From: Faecalicatena contorta
Lineage (GTDB): Bacteria; Bacillota; Clostridia; Lachnospirales; Lachnospiraceae
DNA length: 64,000 nt
Direction: 5' to 3'
Assembly (NCBI RefSeq): GCF_003149105.1
Contig: NZ_QGDS01000010.1
Coordinates: 62,001 to 126,000, forward strand
This document shows, one piece after another, positions 61,253-64,000 of this stretch. The notes beneath the pieces are model-generated. The model was not told the origin of the DNA. It saw nothing but the letters and a program-made list of their open reading frames with translations, and searched no databases. Each line of letters starts with the position of its first letter. Positions within the stretch are counted from its first letter, which is position 1. A program made the position numbers and the translations under genes.

Positions 61253-62428
61253 TTACTTGTCTGCCTTACAGTACCAGATATCTGAGAAATCATATTCCGG
61301 TATTGAATCAACGTATTCTGTTACATAATCATCAACCGTATCTTTTGTAATCATGATTGCCGGTGTTAAAAATGTACGATAATTCTCCGGCAGTTCTTCT
61401 GTTGTAATAAGCCCCGTCCATACAGCATAACAAACAGCCAGAGTATATCCGCCCTGGAGATATCCATTGGAGGAAACAGTAGCAATTACACTGCCATCTT
61501 TAACCCCTTCCACAATATCCGGGTTTGCATCAATTCCAGTTACACCAACTTTTCCTTTTAATCCCTTTGCATCAAGAGCCTGTAATGCACCAGTTGCCAT
61601 ATTGTCATTTGCACACCATATACCACCCACGTCCGGTGTATCATTCAGCCAGGTTTCTACCAAAGTTAATGCTTCATTGGTTGCCCAGTTTCCTGTATCC
61701 TGATGAGCCACTTCAATGTCCGGATACTCTTCCAAAGCTTTTTCCAGACCTTCTACACGGCTGTTAGATGCTGTATTTCCCAGCATGCCTTCTATTACAA
61801 AGATTTTTCCTTTACCGCCCATGGAATCAAACAGGGCTTCTGCAGTAGCTTTTCCATTAGCCACATTGTCTGCAGAAGTATGTATTACCCAGTTTGGATC
61901 GTAGTCCTGAGGCCCTACATCATCCGGTTTATTCCAGGCTGTACCCAGATAACCGCCTGATTCCGCCATAGCCTCCGCTAATGAAGGAGCAATTGCAGAC
62001 TCATTGGGATCTGCATAGGCAATTGCATTACCTCCGGCTTTTGCGGCAAATTGTTTCATATTATCAATCTCTACATCATTTGAACCGCCTGAATCCAGAA
62101 CTTGTTTTTCATATTTTTGTCCGATGCTGTCCAGATATTCACAAAACATGTCCATCCCATCAGCAATGGTTGCTATATAGGGGTTTTCAAGTCCACGAAT
62201 GGAACAGGCTACGTATAATGTGGTATCCAGTTTTTCCTGAGGTATTTGTGATGCATCAATCTTAAAATCTGCAATTCCTGCACCTGTGTCAGTACTTTCC
62301 GTCTTGCTGCTATCCGATGTACTCTCTGTTGAAGTTGAGGATACCTTTGACGAATCTGTACATGCCGTAAGCAATCCTACAACCATAGTCCCGGCCAGCA
62401 CAGCGGCCGTAAGTCTTCTTTTCTTCAT
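61253..62428 (-). CDS. Sugar-binding lipoprotein (third importer)
   Basis: A 391-residue Peripla_BP_4-type lipoprotein. Signal peptide with lipobox LLTAC (Cys23), then a long Ser/Thr/Asp-rich linker to about residue 50. The binding domain shows YVACSIRGLENPYIATIADGMD, NAIAYADPNESAIAPSLAEAM, IWCANDNMATGALQALDAKG and VTGIDANPDIVEGVKDG. The first gene of its operon, behind a near-consensus promoter. The ligand is not readable; gldA and the SDR gene nearby hint at a polyol or sugar acid. Confidence 0.92.
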   Translation of the reverse strand: MKKRRLTAAVLAGTMVVGLLTACTDSSKVSSTSTESTSDSSKTESTDTGAGIADFKIDASQIPQEKLDTTLYVACSIRGLENPYIATIADGMDMFCEYLDSIGQKYEKQVLDSGGSNDVEIDNMKQFAAKAGGNAIAYADPNESAIAPSLAEAMAESGGYLGTAWNKPDDVGPQDYDPNWVIHTSADNVANGKATAEALFDSMGGKGKIFVIEGMLGNTASNSRVEGLEKALEEYPDIEVAHQDTGNWATNEALTLVETWLNDTPDVGGIWCANDNMATGALQALDAKGLKGKVGVTGIDANPDIVEGVKDGSVIATVSSNGYLQGGYTLAVCYAVWTGLITTEELPENYRTFLTPAIMITKDTVDDYVTEYVDSIPEYDFSDIWYCKADK

Positions 62429-62541
62429 AATATAAGACCCTCCTTTTTCTTATTTTCACAGCACTTAGCATCAATAATAATTTGTTTTCTTTTTAAATGT
62501 CATTATGTATCTACATTACTAAGTATCTATGTACAAACACA

Positions 62542-62570
62542 ATTATAGTATAATATCTTTACAATGTCAA
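62542..62570 (-). promoter_or_regulatory. Promoter of the third importer operon
   Basis: Minus strand: -35 TTGACA at 62565-62570, a 17-base spacer and -10 TATAAT at 62542-62547, both perfect. Downstream lie repeated elements (ACATAGATAC, TTAGTAATG, GTAGATACAT) that could be operators for a ROK- or LacI-type repressor. Confidence 0.8.
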
Positions 62571-62704
62571 CTTGTATTTTGTATATTTTTAACAATTTTT
62601 ATTGCTTATATCTGTAATTTTATTAAAATTTCGACAAAAATCTCACACTTATATTAGTTACTAAGAACAAATACAGCGTACTATCGTTTTACCCTCTAAC
62701 AAAA

Positions 62705-63469
62705 TTAAATACACGTGTAACCACCATCTACAATTAAATCTGTTCCTGTGGTATACCCGGCTGCCGGGCTTGCCAGGTACAATATTGCCGGAAGCAGCTC
62801 TTCTGGTTTCCCCATGCGGTGCATCGGCATTAAAGGTTCCCATGCATTTTTTAAATCCTTCGGCACATCCTCTGACATAGGTGTTGCAATATACCCGGGA
62901 CTTAAACTATTTACTCTGATTCCATACCCCACCCATTCTGCTGCCAGTGATTTGCTCATATGTATTACTCCGGCTTTGGAGACGTTGTAGGATGCCTGCC
63001 ACTGGGGGATATTCACAATAGTACCGGACATGGATGCCATATTGATAATACTGCCCTTTATTCCATTTTCAATCATCGTCCTGCCAACTGCCCGTGCCAT
63101 GATATATTCTCCAGTGAGATTAATATCAATTACACTCCTCCACTCCTCAATAGATGAGCTGAGCGTATCCTTATGGATACAGATGCCTGCATTGTTAAAT
63201 AGAATATCAATCTTGCCGGAACTTTTTATTATTTCTGCTACTGCAGCATCTACTTCCGGCTCTTTTGTCACATCTGCTTTCAGGTCATATGCCTTACCTC
63301 CATCCCTGATAATCATATCCACGGTCTCTTCTGCTCCGCTTCTGCTTATAATAACTACTTCGGCACCCGCTTTTGCTAAACCGCAGGCTGCCACCTGGCC
63401 AATACCTCTTCCGGCACCTGTTACAACCGCCGTTTTTCCCTTTAAACCAAAGATTCCATCGAGATACAT
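62705..63469 (-). CDS. Short-chain dehydrogenase/reductase (SDR)
   Basis: A 254-residue NAD(P)-dependent oxidoreductase of the classical SDR type: TGAGRGIGQ cofactor loop, NNAGI, catalytic Ser in NMASMSG and YNVSKAG (Tyr/Lys), and the C-terminal LIVDGGYTCI. It resembles gluconate 5-dehydrogenase and sugar-alcohol dehydrogenases, but the substrate is unknown. I chose the ATG after AGGAGGAATTAGGAAT; the open frame runs 20 codons further upstream. It is transcribed from its own promoter and precedes the third importer. Confidence 0.88.
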   Translation of the reverse strand: MYLDGIFGLKGKTAVVTGAGRGIGQVAACGLAKAGAEVVIISRSGAEETVDMIIRDGGKAYDLKADVTKEPEVDAAVAEIIKSSGKIDILFNNAGICIHKDTLSSSIEEWRSVIDINLTGEYIMARAVGRTMIENGIKGSIINMASMSGTIVNIPQWQASYNVSKAGVIHMSKSLAAEWVGYGIRVNSLSPGYIATPMSEDVPKDLKNAWEPLMPMHRMGKPEELLPAILYLASPAAGYTTGTDLIVDGGYTCI

Positions 63470-63519
63470 ATTCCTAATTCCTCCTAAATACATTTTTTTA
63501 ATATTGTGCAATTTTAAGA

Positions 63520-63543
63520 TTATGTCCACCTTTTCATATCCAT
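63520..63543 (-). other. Possible 7-codon leader peptide before the SDR gene
   Basis: Minus strand: AAGGAGGG is followed by ATG and six more sense codons (MDMKRWT) and TAA, about 50 bases before the SDR start. It has a good ribosome site but may be accidental. Confidence 0.25.
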
Positions 63544-63604
63544 TTTGCCCTCCTTTATTTTATTGTTTTATAATCACTTTCTAAATCCTATTTATTATGT
63601 TTTT

Positions 63605-63633
63605 ATAATATGCTTTTTCCAAAAATATGTCAA
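63605..63633 (-). promoter_or_regulatory. Promoter of the SDR gene
   Basis: Minus strand: -35 TTGACA at 63628-63633, a 17-base spacer and -10 TATTAT at 63605-63610. The rest of this 330-base stretch is A/T-rich and shows no full gene. Confidence 0.7.
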
Positions 63634-63745
63634 TATATTCCCTCTATATTTTAATCTTTTTATATAATATTACCTAATCCGTTTATCTGTTTTTAGTTAA
63701 TATCACTTAGAAAAGTTTGTAAGTCCTTTTTCACACATCCATAAC

Positions 63746-63780
63746 AATAAAAAAAGAGATTCCATCCCTGAAATCTCTTT
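63746..63780 (-). terminator. Terminator of the ROK-like gene
   Basis: Minus strand: AAAGAGATT/AATCTCTTT stem with a ten-base loop followed by a T run, about 20 bases past the stop codon. Confidence 0.8.
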
Positions 63781-63799
63781 CTTAATATACTGTTTTATT

Positions 63800-64000
63800 T
63801 CACACGTTTTCTACAAATATTTCAATTACCTGCAGTGCTGCCCCCAGTGCCGCAGCCTCTATTTTATAAGTACAAGGTTTCACAAAACTACTATCTTTTC
63901 CAAACGTATTAAGCACCTCCACCTTTTCCCAGACATCTCGAATATGCTCGTTTATGCAGCCTCCTACATAACCGCCTAAAATAATATCACAATCCAATAT
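63800..64000 (-). CDS. ROK-family protein, C-terminal fragment (runs off window)
   Basis: Only the last 66 or so codons are in the window; the gene continues past its right edge. The visible end reads CDIILGGYVGGCINEHIRDVWEKV and CTYKIEAAALGAALQVIEIF, matching the C-terminus of ROK-family repressors/sugar kinases (GG-V-G near the end and an AAALGAAL helix). It is followed by a clear terminator. Whether it is a regulator with an N-terminal helix-turn-helix or a kinase cannot be told here. As a regulator it would be a candidate for control of the SDR and third importer. Confidence 0.65.
   Translation of the reverse strand: MLDCDIILGGYVGGCINEHIRDVWEKVEVLNTFGKDSSFVKPCTYKIEAAALGAALQVIEIFVENV

Overview
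The window looks like a chromosomal segment of a motile, anaerobic, low-to-moderate-GC Firmicute of the Clostridia (Lachnospiraceae-like, probably gut-associated). The evidence is strong AGGAGG-type ribosome sites with frequent GTG/TTG starts, a Firmicutes-type L10 leader, Gram-positive lipoprotein signals on all the binding proteins, a motAB pair, and three ribose-type ABC importers beside carbohydrate and ureide catabolism. No rRNA, tRNA or CRISPR array was recognised.

Layout. 1-6.6 kb (minus strand): pyk, then the ribosomal/translocation cluster read as rpmG-secE-nusG-rplK-rplA, a terminator, a repeat-rich coiled-coil gene of unknown function with its own promoter, and rplJ-rplL behind an L10 attenuator leader. 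rpoB does not follow rplL; a two-unit palindromic repeat and pyk do. 6.9-8.5 kb (plus): motA-motB. 8.5-13.0 kb: a scarred mobile island with a decayed serine recombinase, a MarR regulator and a UvrA-like twin-ATPase, ending near a perfect 41-nt palindrome. 13.1-15.7 kb (plus): a four-domain CoA-disulfide/persulfide reductase. 15.8-19.0 kb (minus): a hybrid histidine kinase with two solute-binding sensor domains.

19.0-41.1 kb (minus) holds two long sugar operons. Operon B (29.0 to 19.0 kb) starts at a TTGACT/TACTAT promoter flanked by two LacI-type operators. It encodes a binding lipoprotein, a double ATPase, two permeases, two M20 metallopeptidases, a glutamine-amidotransferase-like protein, a LacI regulator and a PfkB kinase. 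Operon A (41.1 to 29.4 kb) starts at a promoter with a LacI operator inside its spacer. It encodes a LacI regulator, an L-fucose/arabinose-isomerase-like protein, a two-subunit transketolase, a ribose-type ABC importer with a DUF2291 lipoprotein, RbsD, RbsK and an FGGY kinase. The two PfkB genes are recent duplicates. A second lacI paralog and a PucR-type regulator follow.

44.4-55.0 kb (minus) is a ureide operon: allC, an MFS carrier, allE, allD, fdrA/allF, DUF1116/allG, DUF2877/allH, a DAACS carrier and carbamate kinase. Together they would convert allantoate to oxalurate, then to oxamate plus carbamoyl phosphate and ATP. 55.2-57.3 kb (plus): an alpha/beta hydrolase and a glycerol dehydrogenase whose stop codon lies in the second copy of the palindromic repeat. 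57.4-64 kb (minus): a third ribose-type ABC importer, an SDR dehydrogenase and the 3' end of a probable ROK-family gene.

The best candidates for undescribed biology are operon A (isomerase + split transketolase + FGGY kinase), operon B (sugar-type importer with two amidohydrolases), the 15-residue-repeat protein inside the ribosomal cluster, and the paired palindromic repeat. All functions are read from sequence features and family knowledge; no database search was run.
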